Part shown: positions 10,991-22,391 of the stretch, one piece after another | Position numbering within the stretch: the first letter of the stretch is position 1 | Layout: each line of letters opens with the position of its first letter | Assembly (NCBI GenBank): GCA_015680685.1 | Contig: MNCI01013765.1 | Span: 6,246-70,245 of the forward strand | Length of the DNA stretch: 64,000 nucleotides | Reading direction: 5' to 3' | From: Gnetum montanum | Lineage: Eukaryota; Streptophyta; Gnetopsida; Gnetales; Gnetaceae | Position numbers and translations under genes: made by a program | The notes under the pieces: model-generated | What the model was told of the DNA's origin: nothing | Databases searched by the model: none | What the model saw: only the letters and a program-made list of their open reading frames with translations

Positions 10991-13620
10991 CATAACAATG
11001 TCAAAACCACACATTTCTTGGTCAATGGAATGCTAAAATTAGTGGGTACAACACACATAAACTCTCCTAATAACTATTATTATAAGATAACTTTACAAGA
11101 GATAATATTTGATCCCAACTATCTATGTACTACTAGGCACATGCATATAACATATCCTTGAATATCTGGTTTATCCATTCCATCTATAAATGATATGTTG
11201 AATTGAAATTCAACTATGTATCCATATCTATTTGAAATGGTCTCGATATAAATCTAGTACCTTCAACACTAATAATCTTATGTAGAACACCATGCAACTA
11301 CATAATCTTTGAAATGTAGAATCAAATTATCTCCTTTACACTCATTGTAGTTATCATAGTAAGAAAGCACATCGACTTTATTATCAAATCCATAATGACC
11401 TTGACACCATCATGGTCTTTCTAAGTGTAAGGCAACCTAACAATGATGTTTATCCTACTAGTCTCCCACTTCTACAATGATATGTCATGGAAGTGTAATA
11501 AACCACAAGGTCTCCAATGCTTAATCTTCACCTATTAGCATGTTAGACCACCAATAAGTATGTCAAAATCTTTGGTACATCTTCTCACTACTCAAATGTA
11601 TATGGTATTTGCTCATGTGTGCCTCCTTCAATAACTAAAAATGTAGTACAAGCGAGATACATATTCAATCATCTATCTAGAGCATATCAAACTATCTAAT
11701 GCAACAAGTCTAGTTGTTGTGATCTACTGTTGCAACTCTCTATGGTAAGAATCCTACTACTATTACTTTCATAAGCTATCATGGAACTCTAACTAGATGG
11801 CCAAAATGGTAAGTATATTAGCAACTTTGCTCAATGTATTTACCACTTGATTAGTTATGCTAGGCCTATATCAGATCATAAAATTAAAGTCTACAAGAAG
11901 CTCTACCTATCTCCTTTGCTACAAGTTCAACTATGGTAGACTCATAAGATAATTAAGATTCTTATGATCTGTTAGATAGTCACTCAGTCATCATAAAAAT
12001 AATGTCATTAAATCTTCAAAGCAAAAACTACCACACCTTGCTTTAAATCATGGATAGGATAGTGAATCTATTGTGGAATAAACTAGTGGTAAGCATATGC
12101 TATAATATGTCCATCTTTCATTAGGACACATCCAAATGTACCATTGGATGCATTCACGCACATATCATAAGGTCAACTAGGTGTAGAAGAGATCTGCACT
12201 AGACCAAATACTAACCTACACTTCAGCTTATTAAATGCAGTCTAACAAGTTAATATTTAAGAAAATTTGGTCTCTTTCTTTAGCAACTAAATCAAAGAAT
12301 ATGCAATATGGGAGAAATGCTTCACAAATTTTCAATAATACATAGAGAATTCCAAAAACTTACAAACTTTCACTATTCTCCATGAAACTAGCTAATCTCA
12401 AACTATCACAATCTTGGCTAGATCCACTATAATACTAGCACTAAAAATTGCATGACCCAATAACTGCATCTTTGATTACCATAAGGAACACTTGGATGGT
12501 TGTGCATATAATTGATATTATAGAAAAGTTTTCAACATTATCTACAAGTACTCTAAATGACTCTACTTATCTGGTGAATAATAAAAATACCATCAATGAG
12601 TACTATCACAAACTAATTAGAAAATAGTCACAACACATTGTTCATTAGATGCATGAACATATTTGGTACATTCATCAATCCAAACAGAAGCACCAAGAAG
12701 TTATAATGGTCATATCATGTCTAGAATATTATCTTTGGTACATTCTACTTTTTAACTGGTACCTAATGATACTCTAACTTGAGATTAATATTTGAGAACA
12801 CATCAACATCTTGAAGTTTATCAAATAAGACATCAATGCATAGAAGAGCATGCATGATCTTCAATGTCACCTAATGTAGCTACCTATAATCGATGCATAT
12901 TTGCAAACTCCCATCCTTATTTAGTATAAGTAACATTGTAGCACCCCAAGGAAAAACATAATTGAATCTTCAACTCAACTAACTTTATTAGATACATCTT
13001 AGGAGGAGCCTTCAAAATAGGCTTTATGATTGGCTACAGCTCTATCTCAAAGTCTACCTTTCTCTTAGGTGACAAACCAAGTAACTTAGTATGAAACATA
13101 TTCAATCACTCTTGCACCTCTAGAATATAATCAAGGTCCATGATCTTCAAATGGTATGTAGAAGTTATATTGAAACTATGCACCTTCTAGAGCATCTATT
13201 GAAACATTTTGGAAAATTTCAAGTTTAATCAAGCTCGTCCACAGTGAGTTTGAATATCTATTTTTTTTCATCTACTATTTGTGATCTTTGAAACTTTGCT
13301 AATAGCATAAACTAGCACTGAACTGTAACAACCAATCCATATCTCAGATGACATCATACTCATGAAGATCCATCATATGTAAGTTACTTATCCACTATCT
13401 CCCTTGTAACATCATTGAAAAATCTTTGCATATTTGATCTACCCAAGTTTCATGGTCTCCAACGAAATGCACTAACCCTAGGTAAAGAGCACAACATGGG
13501 AAAGCTACCTAGGATACAATGCCATGGCCTACAAATGAATGACTAGCACTAGGATTAAATAAACCTAATGTATAAAGGTCTAAGATCATACCTTATATTT
13601 TCATAACTATATTGGATTGC
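10990..13620 (-). pseudogene. Decayed Ty3/gypsy pol: protease, RT, RNase H, integrase
   Basis: Minus-strand translation gives the Ty3/gypsy domain order despite dozens of stops. Protease: PSASHSFVGHG near 13515-13570 (family DSGASHSFV) and DLHEYDVI...DMDWL near 13330-13375. RT, about 13010-12300: PKMYLIKLVELKIQL at the start, later SPDK-SHLEYL, QLYAQPSKCSLW and LLGHAIFSA. RNase H: VNASNGTFGCVLMKDG near 12110-12157, then YPIHDLKQGVVVFALKI. Integrase: HMSKYHIHLSSEKMYQRF near 11570-11625, continuing through a degenerate core to about 11040. The tyrosine-rich RT catalytic motif is not intact. Many stops are TAG or TGA where Q, R or W is usual. Gag of the same element is at 15232-15640, beyond an inserted RTE LINE. 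Confidence 0.8.
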
Positions 13621-14039
13621 ATGTTTAAAGACTAGTCCATGAAAATGTATAGCTAAACCTAGCTCTCTGCTTAACCTCACCAGCTTGTCTACTGGGAGCT
13701 TCTTGTCCAACTACTACTAGATGTCTTTGGCCTTGGCATTTGCCTTCACCACAACTTGTTTCCTACCTTGGGCACTTCCTAGCCCATTATCTTGGATATA
13801 CACATACATGAAAGTTTGCACAATTCTTCTAGATATGAACAAACTACTTACATTATAATACATGGATGGAACTCCATATCTTACATGAGGAATAAAATTA
13901 CTAATTGTTATCTGCTACTAACCACTACTATGTCTACAACCATCACATCCTTATCAAACCTACTTGAAGGGTCTAAATCTCCCTTCAGATGGTGGTTCCC
14001 TCTTTGTTCCAAATCCTGAGTTAAGCTTCTTTCCAATTT
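13621..14039 (-). pseudogene. Likely gag C-terminus to protease linker of the decayed gypsy element
   Basis: This lies between the RTE LINE and the protease motifs. Minus-strand frames give basic stretches such as GLGSAQGRKQVVVKANAKAK but no clear zinc knuckle. It is assigned by position only. Confidence 0.35.
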
Positions 14040-15180
14040 CATGGCTACCTCATGTGCATCATCATAAGAGATGAGGTGAAGAGGCAAAAGATCATCATCA
14101 TCATCCTAGCCTTGTCCCAACAAAATGGTGTTAGCTATATAATTTTTTTTATCATTCACCTCTATGAAGTGCTAGATCTTTATTTATTTGTAGTTTCTTC
14201 CAATCATCTTCAATCATTTTCTTCCATGACGTATTTGGTCTTCCTTTCAATGGTTTTTCTAGAATAGTGATGTAGCAACTTTTGTCTATAGACTCATTGT
14301 CTAATTTTCTTTGCACATGTTTAAACCATCTAAGCCATCATTCTTGTATCTTATCTAAAATAGAAGCTACTATAATTCTTTCTCTAATTTATGTATTATG
14401 TAGGTTGTCTCTTCTAATAACATTCAATATCCATCAAAGCATTCACATTTCTATCATACTGAGTTGTTATTCATTCCTCTTTTGTACAACTCAACATTCA
14501 ATACTATATAAAATAGTAGGTCTAATTTCTATCTTGTAAGATTTTCCCTTTAATTTTATTTGTATTCCTTTATCACATAGAACACCACTAACCTATCTCC
14601 ATTTTAACCATTTTGCCTCAATACTATTTCTTATATCTTTATTAATTTCACCATCTAATTGGAGGATTAATCCTAGGTAGCAGAACTATTTACAAGAAGG
14701 AATTTTTTTACTTTAAATTACTACTTCTAGTTTCTCCACTATTTATGCTATTATTAAAATTGCACTTCATATATTCTATCTTACTTCTTATAATTTTTAA
14801 GCCTTTTGATTTTAAAACATGTCTTCACTTCTCCATTTTAGAAGCAATATTTTTTAGAGATATATCCACCAACATAATATTATCTACAAATAACATACAT
14901 CAATGGATTTCATGTTGTATTTATTTTGTTAATTCATCCATAATAATAGAAAATAATTACAAGCTAAGCATCAACCCTTGATATAGACCTACTATGATTA
15001 GAAAATCAAATGTTGTTCCATAAGCTATTTTAATTTTAGTAGTAGCTCCTTGATAAATGTCTTAAATCACTTTAATATATTTAATAGGAATGTTTATCCT
15101 CTACGAGGCCTACCAAATAATATATCTAGGCACTCTATCATATGCTTTTACCAAGATAATGAAGATCACATGTAAGTTTT
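14040..15180 (-). pseudogene. RTE-clade LINE fragment: 3' half of reverse transcriptase
   Basis: Minus-strand translation from about 15180 follows the RT of plant RTE-type LINEs. It gives FIILVKAYDRVPR (family FIDLEKAYDRVPR), then IYQGATTKIKIAYGTT, GLYQGLMLSL, IIMDELTK and CMLFVDNIMLV (the F-A-D-D box, here FVDN). After the palm come LRWFKHVQRKLDNE and KGRPNTSWKKMIEDDW, the typical C-terminal end of this clade. Scattered stops show it is dead. The overlapping plus-strand ORFs (14052-14981) are shadows. It sits between gag (15232-15640) and protease of the gypsy element in the same orientation, so it was inserted there. RTE elements are usually 5' truncated, which fits the missing endonuclease. 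Confidence 0.8.
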
Positions 15181-15231
15181 TTCTATGTTTTTTGAATTTC
15201 TTTGTCAATTATCATATCAAGAAAATAGCCT

Positions 15232-15640
15232 TTATAGGCCTTGTGATTGTTGTGCATCATATCTAAAAAATTCCCTAGCATTTGCAAAATTTGAAAAAAA
15301 AAACTCAATCATGAGATTTAATAAGGTTGTACAAGCAACTACCAACTTGATGCTAACCCTCCTCCTCTCGTATTTAGGCTTAGGACTAATAGTGGCAAAG
15401 TTGTGAAGAGGTAAAAGATGATGCTTCAATGTTGGGCACAGTCCTTTGATAAATTTGTTCACCCTATCCAAAGCATCCATTGGCTTAGTAACATAGCTAT
15501 GAAGCTCTCTAATCCAAGCATCATACTCTACCATAGTTTAGCTACCTTGGTACAATTGGTAAAACTCTTTCTCCTTGGTTTGGACATACTAGGTAGAGAT
15601 ATATTTATAACTAAAGAAGACTAGAAAATTCATCCATGAA
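15232..15640 (-). pseudogene. Gag of the decayed Ty3/gypsy element
   Basis: A 100-residue open stretch (15534 to 15232) begins MVEYDAWIRELHSYV and continues DRVNKFIKGLCPTLKHHLL, the retrotransposon gag pattern in which a Y-x-x-x-F-x-x-L segment leads to F-x-x-G-L-x-P. Upstream to about 15640, LYQG and EKEFYQ extend it after a stop. Protease and pol continue beyond the RTE LINE. The 5' end and 5' LTR were lost where the family A element begins at 15767. Confidence 0.7.
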
Positions 15641-15766
15641 ATGTCCTATTGTATTCAACTTTAGCCTGCTTCTTAGACCTCTATCAATGTTTAATAATAT
15701 CTATGAGCTAATAACTTGTTATTTTGGTTTATTATGCTTTATACATACCATTATATCAAAAGCCAT
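15641..15766. other. Short spacer between gypsy gag and family A LTR
   Basis: No homology was recognised. It probably holds the gag N-terminus or leader of the minus-strand element. Confidence 0.3.
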
Positions 15767-16654
15767 TGATGAATCGCATTTAGTAGGGCTCCAATATTAG
15801 ATATCTAATATCAAAGCCACAATGTCGAATATCCAATATTAGACCCCAAGATGCAATGTTGGATATCCAATATTACAAGGTATGTGCTAGCCTATAAATA
15901 TAACACTTGGGCACATGGTTTGGGGATAGTTTTTATCATAGCATAGCAAAGCTCTTGTAGTTTATTTTCTCAAGAGTTAGAATATTTTCCAAAGTGCCCA
16001 CAATAGGAGTCATGGAGTGTAAAAATATTTAATCGAACACTATTGTACCTGAGCACAGCTATGTGTGCAGAAATAAAGATGAGCTTTCTGATCAAACCTT
16101 GCAGCACCTTGGCTACCTTAATCATTTTATTCCTGCATTTAATGTTTCATGCAATTTCCTTTAATGCTTCTGGGTAATTAAGCTAAAGTAAGCTAATTAG
16201 ATTCAATAGTAGTCAAGTAATTAAGCACATAAGTACAACTACTTTGAGCATGCGTATGACTCTTGGTAACGCCAAAAATGCTTAACATTTGGTAACCTAG
16301 TAGCGTTATACATGTTTAGAATGTGCATGAAAAGTGGGATCAAATACTTATGTTAGGATAGTTAGTTATTGATCAACAATTAGATTAAGTTAAATTGATT
16401 ATAAATTATGTTCTAGCCTATTCTTAATCGTAGAAAAATAAAACATAAAATAATAAAAATCATGTGCCTCAATTATACTTAACCATACAATTGAGCTCCA
16501 CAAGTATAGTTGAGAAGACAACAATTATCACAATTAGATTCCACATCTTGGAACTAGTGCACTTAAGATATTAAGGTCTACAAAATTTGACTAGATCATG
16601 CATGAACACTTGTGATTTGTATGGTTGGGCAGAGGTGTACCTTGCTGCTCATCA
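15767..16654 (+). mobile_element. Family A 5' LTR
   Basis: It starts TGATGAATCGC and ends CTGCTCATCA, the same TGATGA...TCATCA ends as the solo LTR at 49481-50292. A TATA box (CTATAAATA) is at 15892-15900. Downstream blocks GGTAACGCC...AGCGTTAT and CATGAACACTTGTGATT match the other family A copies. U3 (15785-15880) contains repeated palindromic words TTGGATATCCAATATT, unlike the GATGCATC words at the same place in the copies at 1186 and 6879. A primer-binding site follows directly, so this is a 5' LTR and not a solo LTR. Confidence 0.8.
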
Positions 16655-16673
16655 TTGGTGCCATTGTCAAGGA
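16655..16673 (+). promoter_or_regulatory. Primer-binding site of family A element
   Basis: TTGGTGCCATTGTCAAGGA directly follows the LTR. It resembles the TTGGCGCCGTTGCCGGGGA-type site of many plant Ty3/gypsy elements, and every difference is a C-to-T or G-to-A transition, as expected from decay. The reference motif is from memory. Confidence 0.6.
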
Positions 16674-16817
16674 CCTTTAGTTATTACATGCACTATCTAT
16701 GACTTAGTGAAAAATTATTCAAGATTATTAGGGCAAACCCTAAAAGTAATATCATACATTAAAATTATTAAAATAATTTCAAGAGCCACACTACATTTCT
16801 TATTTTTTAACACAATA

Positions 16818-17775
16818 TGTCTTCTTCTCATAGGAGTGATTCTCCGCCCAAGTCCAACAAAATGAATCAATAGGTGCCCCAACTATATAGAGTGGGATAT
16901 GCTCATTCTAATGAGTACGTACCTAATTTCACCTTCATCTTACACTAGGATGAACTACTGTAGTGGCGTGACATGGAGGGCAACATTGTGTTTCCACCAA
17001 ATTGAGTTGTTCCTATAATGCTCAACCAAACTCTTATGTGTTTGGGCCTCTAGGAACTTCATGCTGAGTACATTATGTAAGATACTAATACCAAGGATTA
17101 TCATCCCACTGATGCACAACATCTAAGGGACCACTAGTTAGAACAATGCTACAAATCTATGAAGGGAAAGTGATTTACTAATTCCCCATACCTACCATAC
17201 CACAAAGATGGTGGAGAAACCTTTTCTAGGGGTTTTCCAGCAAAACTACTCTTTTTGACTTTGGTGAACGAGGTCAAAACTAGAACCTATAATCCACAAT
17301 CCATAATCTAGGTTCTAGCAAGAATAGATCCAACAACAAAGGGGGATCCAAGGAGGCAAGTCATGGTAGGGATGCAAACAAGAAACCTAATCATGATTGT
17401 CATCATGATCATCAAAGCTGGGTAGTATCCACCATGATGGTGCTAGTCCTCCTTACTCTTCACCTTCATCATCATCTTCCTCTTCTAGCTCTAACTACAA
17501 CCATAGGGAGTGTGCTCATAATGGTGGTAACTAACAGGACCAAGATACTCAAAGGAACTATCAAGTAAGTCAAGACCTAGGGCATAGGCAATCAAGAGAG
17601 ATCCATCACCATGAATGAAGGGGTAGCAAAGGATGCTGTTAGCACTAGAATCAGGGCCTCGATGAGCCTTTGCTTACTACTCAAAGCATGCTCAACATTG
17701 CAAAGGTAGTGAGGATTTCCACAAGGCACAAAAAGGATAGTAAGATCAAGAGGCTAAACATGAACAATATCCCTA
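16818..17775 (+). pseudogene. Family A element gag-like remnant
   Basis: A frame starting at ATG 16818 (MSSSHRSDSPPKSNK) runs to about 17410, interrupted by single stops. Nearly all are TAG, TGA or TAA where a CAG, CGA or CAA would keep it open. The product would be hydrophilic with later basic and His/Ser-rich parts. Being first after the primer-binding site it should be gag, but I recognise no capsid or zinc-knuckle motif. It ends at 17775, where a family B LTR begins; protease and polymerase are not found downstream. Confidence 0.5.
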
Positions 17776-19720
17776 TGAAACACCATCAAATTTGGACTTC
17801 AACATCCCAGGCATAAAATTTTCTAAGTGCTAAGACTATGCTCTCCACTACCCCAGAGCGTAGTCAAGTGTAGTTAGCATGAAGGCATAATTCTTGCAGA
17901 TTTTTCTAAGTGTTGAGACTACACTCTCCACTACCCTAGAGCATAGTCAACCTCATGAAAAGCATAGTAAACACAAAGGCTACTTTTGCAAATTTTTCTA
18001 AGTGCCAAACTAGCCATTGCAAAATTTTCTAAGTGTTGAGACTACGCTCTCCACTACCCTAGAGTGCAATCAAGCATAGTCAGCATGAAGGTGCAATTTT
18101 TGTAGATTTTTCTCTAAGTGTTGAGACTATGCTCTCGACTACCCTAGAGTGTAGTTAGCCTCATGTAGAGCATAGCGAACATAAAGGCCAATTTTGGAAA
18201 ATTTTTCTAAATGTTAAGCTAGTAACTACAAAATTTTCTAAGTGCTGAGACTATGCTCTCCACTGCCCTAGAGCATACTCAAGTGTAGTCAACATGAAGG
18301 CCCAATGTTCATAGATTTTTCTAAGTGTTGAGACTATGCTCTCCCCCAATCTAGAGCGTAGTCAACAATAGTTAACTAAAATCTAGTTTCAAAAAGTTTT
18401 GACAAGTGCTGAGACTATGCTCTCCACCATGCCAGAGCATAGTCAAGTGTAGTCAATTGGAAATCAGTTTCTAAAGTTTTGACAAGTGCTATGACTACGC
18501 TCACCCCTAGTCAAGAGCATAGTAAACCTCTTGTGGAGAGCATAGTTAGCACATAGTCATATTTTGCAAAATGTTTTCTAAGTATGGAACTATGCTCTTC
18601 CCTAATCCAGAGCATAGTTAAGCGTAGTCAACTAGAATAGCCTCCAAAGGCCTCCACAATGTAGTACTGGCATTCAACTTAGCTCCAACTCATCTCTAGA
18701 AAGCATAGTTAGTAAAATGCATCTTTTTTGTATCTCTTTTGGCCCCAAAATTGTAACTACACTCGACCCCACACAAGACAGTGGAGACAATAGGCTTGAA
18801 GCAGAGTCTCCAAAGTTGCATTTTTTTTTCATGTACATTGTGATCCTCTCAATGCATATATATGTAGTTAGCACCATAGTCATAGTCTTGCAGTCTCATA
18901 GAGTTTAGCAAAGCAAAGCAGAGTACAACACCACCAACCTTAGTGGAAAGCGTGGTTGGGTGACAATGTAGTCCCAACTATTCCACTTCCACGTCGTAGT
19001 CATCCTGCATTTTACGCTAATCATCAGCCTATAAATACCCCTGCCATCAACATTTTCGGGGTTTGCAAAACTAAATTAGATTGGAACATTTCAAACTTTA
19101 CATACTTGCAAACCTAAGGAGCACTTGAGAGGGAACCAAAGGCATCTTGACAAAGTTGTACACTACCACAGCCCCACCATGATGGCCAACCTAGCAAGCA
19201 TAGACACCATAGTGGAATGTCAGTCTTCATGGACAAACACCCCTAAGACAGTGACTATGCTATCCACTCTACCTATTATACACCACATACCTTCTAACCC
19301 CTCTTGGTGTTAACTATGCTCAACCCCATTTGGGGTAGTGTTCTACTCCTCTCTCTTTCTCTTTACATTTTGAGCATTTTACTTTCATTTTTTCACTGTT
19401 CTATTGCATAGTTGTGCCCGAAACCATGCTTGGATGACGAACCCTGCATATTGAGACCTTCATTTTTTGTTAAGACTCTTAAGTACTCTTGACATCATTG
19501 ACACCATTAACACCACTCAAACCCTTAGCATCATTTCACCTCAACATTGCAGCTAACCATGTTGCACCCTAGTTGCATTCGATAAGTCCCTATTTGATTA
19601 ACAAGACCATTCAAGGCACCTCATCTTCGCATCCAGTAGGCACTTTTGTGGACTTGGGGTTATGACTATGCACTCGTGGATCCCTCAATGTTCCAACCAT
19701 TGATGTTTTCAGTCACCATA
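17776..19720 (+). mobile_element. Family B 5' LTR, variant with ACTAYGCTC words
   Basis: The start TGAAACACCATCAAATTTGG matches the start of the family B LTR at 61586 (minus; TGAAACACCACTAATTTTGG). The end is set by the primer-binding site at 19727 after the same six-base spacer seen at 59795-59800. A TATA box (CTATAAATACC) is at 19029-19039; the copy at 59801 has CTTATAAATACC. From 17810 to about 18660, U3 is a degenerate tandem array built on GAGACTAYGCTCTCC and AGAGCRTAGTCAA, separated by TTTTCTAAGTG. It runs a little longer than the other family B LTRs because of this array. Confidence 0.75.
17810..18660 (+). repeat. U3 word array: ACTAYGCTC...GAGYRTAGT
   Basis: The module TTTTCTAAGTG-TTGAGACTACGCTC-TCCACTACCCTA-GAGCGTAGTC-AA recurs about nine times with substitutions and length changes. 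The two word halves are inverted complements, so each unit could form a hairpin. CG and CA versions of the word alternate, as expected from deamination. Confidence 0.8.
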
Positions 19721-19726
19721 GTTTTC

Positions 19727-19743
19727 TGGTGCTAGAAGTAGGG
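19727..19743 (+). promoter_or_regulatory. Primer-binding site of family B element
   Basis: TGGTGCTAGAAGTAGGG matches the family C site TGGCGCTAGAAGGAGGG at 15 of 17 positions. It sits six bases after the LTR, as in the copies at 1-18 and 59776-59794. Confidence 0.65.
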
Positions 19744-20149
19744 TCCAAACCATTTTTCTCTTTAGTATCCATTGCAATTATCTCATCTACTCTCTACATC
19801 ACCATTGCTAGCTACAGGCTAGCATAGACCATGACACCCCTATGGACCTAGTGCATGTGCAATAGTAGCTGGATCTTAGGCTAGCGTAGGCATCATCAAC
19901 TAACCAGTTGGTGTAGATTGGACCTAGTAGTCGGTTCCTCCAGAACCCAATGTAGCAACACACATTCCCACAGTTAGCTAAATTTTGGACGCTCAGTAGA
20001 GAGCATAGTTAGCTCTCAATGTAGAAAGTATAGTCACTAGAGTTAGCCATTTTTCACAATTACCAAAGTTAGCTATTTTCTGCAACCAGTAGAGTTAGCC
20101 ATTTTTCTACACCTATTAACCCTTGCAATCCCCTCTTGCAACTTAATCT
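19744..20149 (+). other. 5' leader of family B element
   Basis: Untranslated region between primer site and gag. The LTR word reappears here as GAGCATAGTTAG, AAAGTATAGTCAC and related forms (about 19990-20045). Copies of AGAGTTAGCCATTTTT follow, giving way to gag-like sequence at about 20150. Confidence 0.5.
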
Positions 20150-22391
20150 GCACACATGATTTCTGAAAAGCCTTCATCATTAGTCCCAAGCACACTTGCT
20201 ATCTTGCCTATCCTACAAGAAACTAGGATTGACCACCCTACAAGTCCTGCTATGGTAGAGCCAAGGCAATTCCTTAGGCTATGTGACCAAGACCCAAAGT
20301 ATACCATGCTAAGCGATGAACAATATAACTTCATATGTTCAAAGATCCAAGCAGGCCTATTTATATATCGCTTGGACATGGAAGTGAAATGTAGCTATGA
20401 GCTTATCCACTAAAATGGATGGGAGTATATTCCCAACTTCGTTAACTTTATCCCACTCATGGAGCCCTACCATTGGATACTTGCCCAACTCATTTGAGCA
20501 TATGAGCACGAAGGAAGAATAGACTATGAGGAGCCTCTACAGGAAGAGGAGGATGAGTTCAAAACTCATTCAAAGCACAAGGACTCATTCCACACTATCT
20601 TCTAGTAGACAACCCCTAGTCTAGTACTCCCACAGTCTCATTCACCTATCTTTTTCGAAATAGTCATAGCCCTAGTGTCACCTTCCAAGTTAACACATAT
20701 GATAGCAATGCCCCAGACATAGCATACACATCACAATGTAGTACCTTCTATTAACTTTCCTTTTATGGCATTGTCACAGCCTACCCAGTCATCTCTACCA
20801 GTAGCAATCATGCCTACTCAACCTTACGTTCACATAGGACATGTCTCCCAACTCCAAACGACTCAGGCACCTTAACTCCTACCTATTTGATTAGCACCCT
20901 TGGCAGTGGTGCAACCCATGTAGGCATGGCTTATCCTAATCACTATGCCCATAACACAGCCAATGCAGCAAGCACCTTACATGATTTTGCAACCTACAAC
21001 TAGGTCATGGACCACACAACTAACACAATGGATGACACAACTAACGTAACCTACTAGAGCATCCTAAAACCTAGACTAGGCATTCCAACTAATCCAAACC
21101 TTGATAGAAGAGGTGAAGTGGCTTAAGGCCACCTTCTCTAAAATAGTTAAAGTAGTGGACTTCTACTAGGATGACCCCATAAGTCTTGTTATCCCACCAT
21201 TGACTCTACCAACTAGGATCCCACTACCCCAATTCACCAACTACAATGATGAATAGGATCCCAATGCACACCTGGTGATGTTCAAGCCTAAGTGCCTGCT
21301 ACTACAAGCATGGCCACATACCATCATATGCGTGTTTTCCATGTCACTCACTGGCAAGGTGCTAGACTAGTACCATGCATTCCCCAGGGGCTTTATCTCC
21401 TCTTTAGAGGATCTGCTAAGCCAATTTGTGGTGCACTTCAAGTACAACTTGAAGCCTAAAACTACCCTGGACCAACTGATGCAGATCAAGTAGGGCCATC
21501 TAGAGCCCATAAAAAATTCATCCAATGCTAGAGTTCCTCATTAAATGAAATATGAGAGTCAAGAGCTGAAACACACCTCCTAGCCATCTTCAAGGGTGTA
21601 GTCAATGACTTCATCAAGTTGAAATAGCACTACTTGGCCCCATAGTCTCTGAGCCAAGCCTTTGCCTAGACCAAGAGCATATAGGATGTGGTGGAACCTA
21701 GTAAGTACTCAACCTACATGACCTAAAAAAACCTACATGCTAAGAAAGACAAGGATAAGGGGAAATAGAGTGCAACCATGGTGACTATGGCTACAGAGAC
21801 TAAAATAACCAAATCAAGGCAAATGGCCAGGTCACCCAAGGCCTTGGCCAACAACAAAATTACAAGCCCTAACATTGTGGTAACTAACTAGCCCACATCA
21901 TCGGTGGCCATGGCCCAAGCTACTCCAAGGCCTAACTTTAAGTGCAAGGATCACTCCAAGTACACCCCACTACCATTAAAACCTTCGAAACTATTGGACC
22001 AACTGCTAAAGAATAGATGTATCCAATACAGGCACATGTCCAAATATGCTTGCAAAAGACACAATAGATATTATGAGCTCCTAAGGAATCCCATGTTGGC
22101 AGCCTCAAATGAGCCCCCAGTCCTAAAACACTTTAGGTTGTATTAGTTCTACCATTATCACTAGTTTTCTGGTCACAACATCAATTTTTGTATAGCCCTA
22201 CAAGATGACCTCCAAAGAATGATTGACAAAGGAGAGTTGGTACTTGATGCTACTAACCCTATTAGGCCTCAAAACCATTTTATGAGGATGTATAAGGATC
22301 CTTTGAATGCAAACGATGCAAGCTATGTCATAAACACTATTAGTATCGATGACAACTTGGAACCAGTGTAGCAGCCATTCATGGTCCATGT
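20150..22391 (+). pseudogene. Family B gag, decayed and cut off by the telomere-like array
   Basis: The translation matches the gag at 57178-59403 (minus) from end to end. SDEQYNFICSKIQAGLF pairs with TPEQYNFIYVKIQANLL; a later stretch pairs PLTLPTRIPLPQ with PLTLPKEIPLPQ; DPNAHLV is shared; and QDDLQRMIDKGELV pairs with QDDLQTMIEQNQLV. The zinc-knuckle-like block at about 22150 is YHYH...SGHNINFC, with the first Cys lost. Stops are mostly TAG in place of CAG or TGG. The last match is QPFMVHVS at 22370-22390, after which CCTAAA repeats begin at once. No protease, RT or 3' LTR follows on this strand. Confidence 0.8.

Noticed and set aside
14052-14981. Plus-strand ORFs of 71-85 codons rich in Ser, Leu and Ile
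   Set aside because: The minus strand carries recognisable RTE RT motifs here, so these are antisense shadows.
17810-18660. CRISPR-like array of repeats and spacers
   Set aside because: Units are degenerate, irregular in length, inside an LTR, and the genome is a plant.
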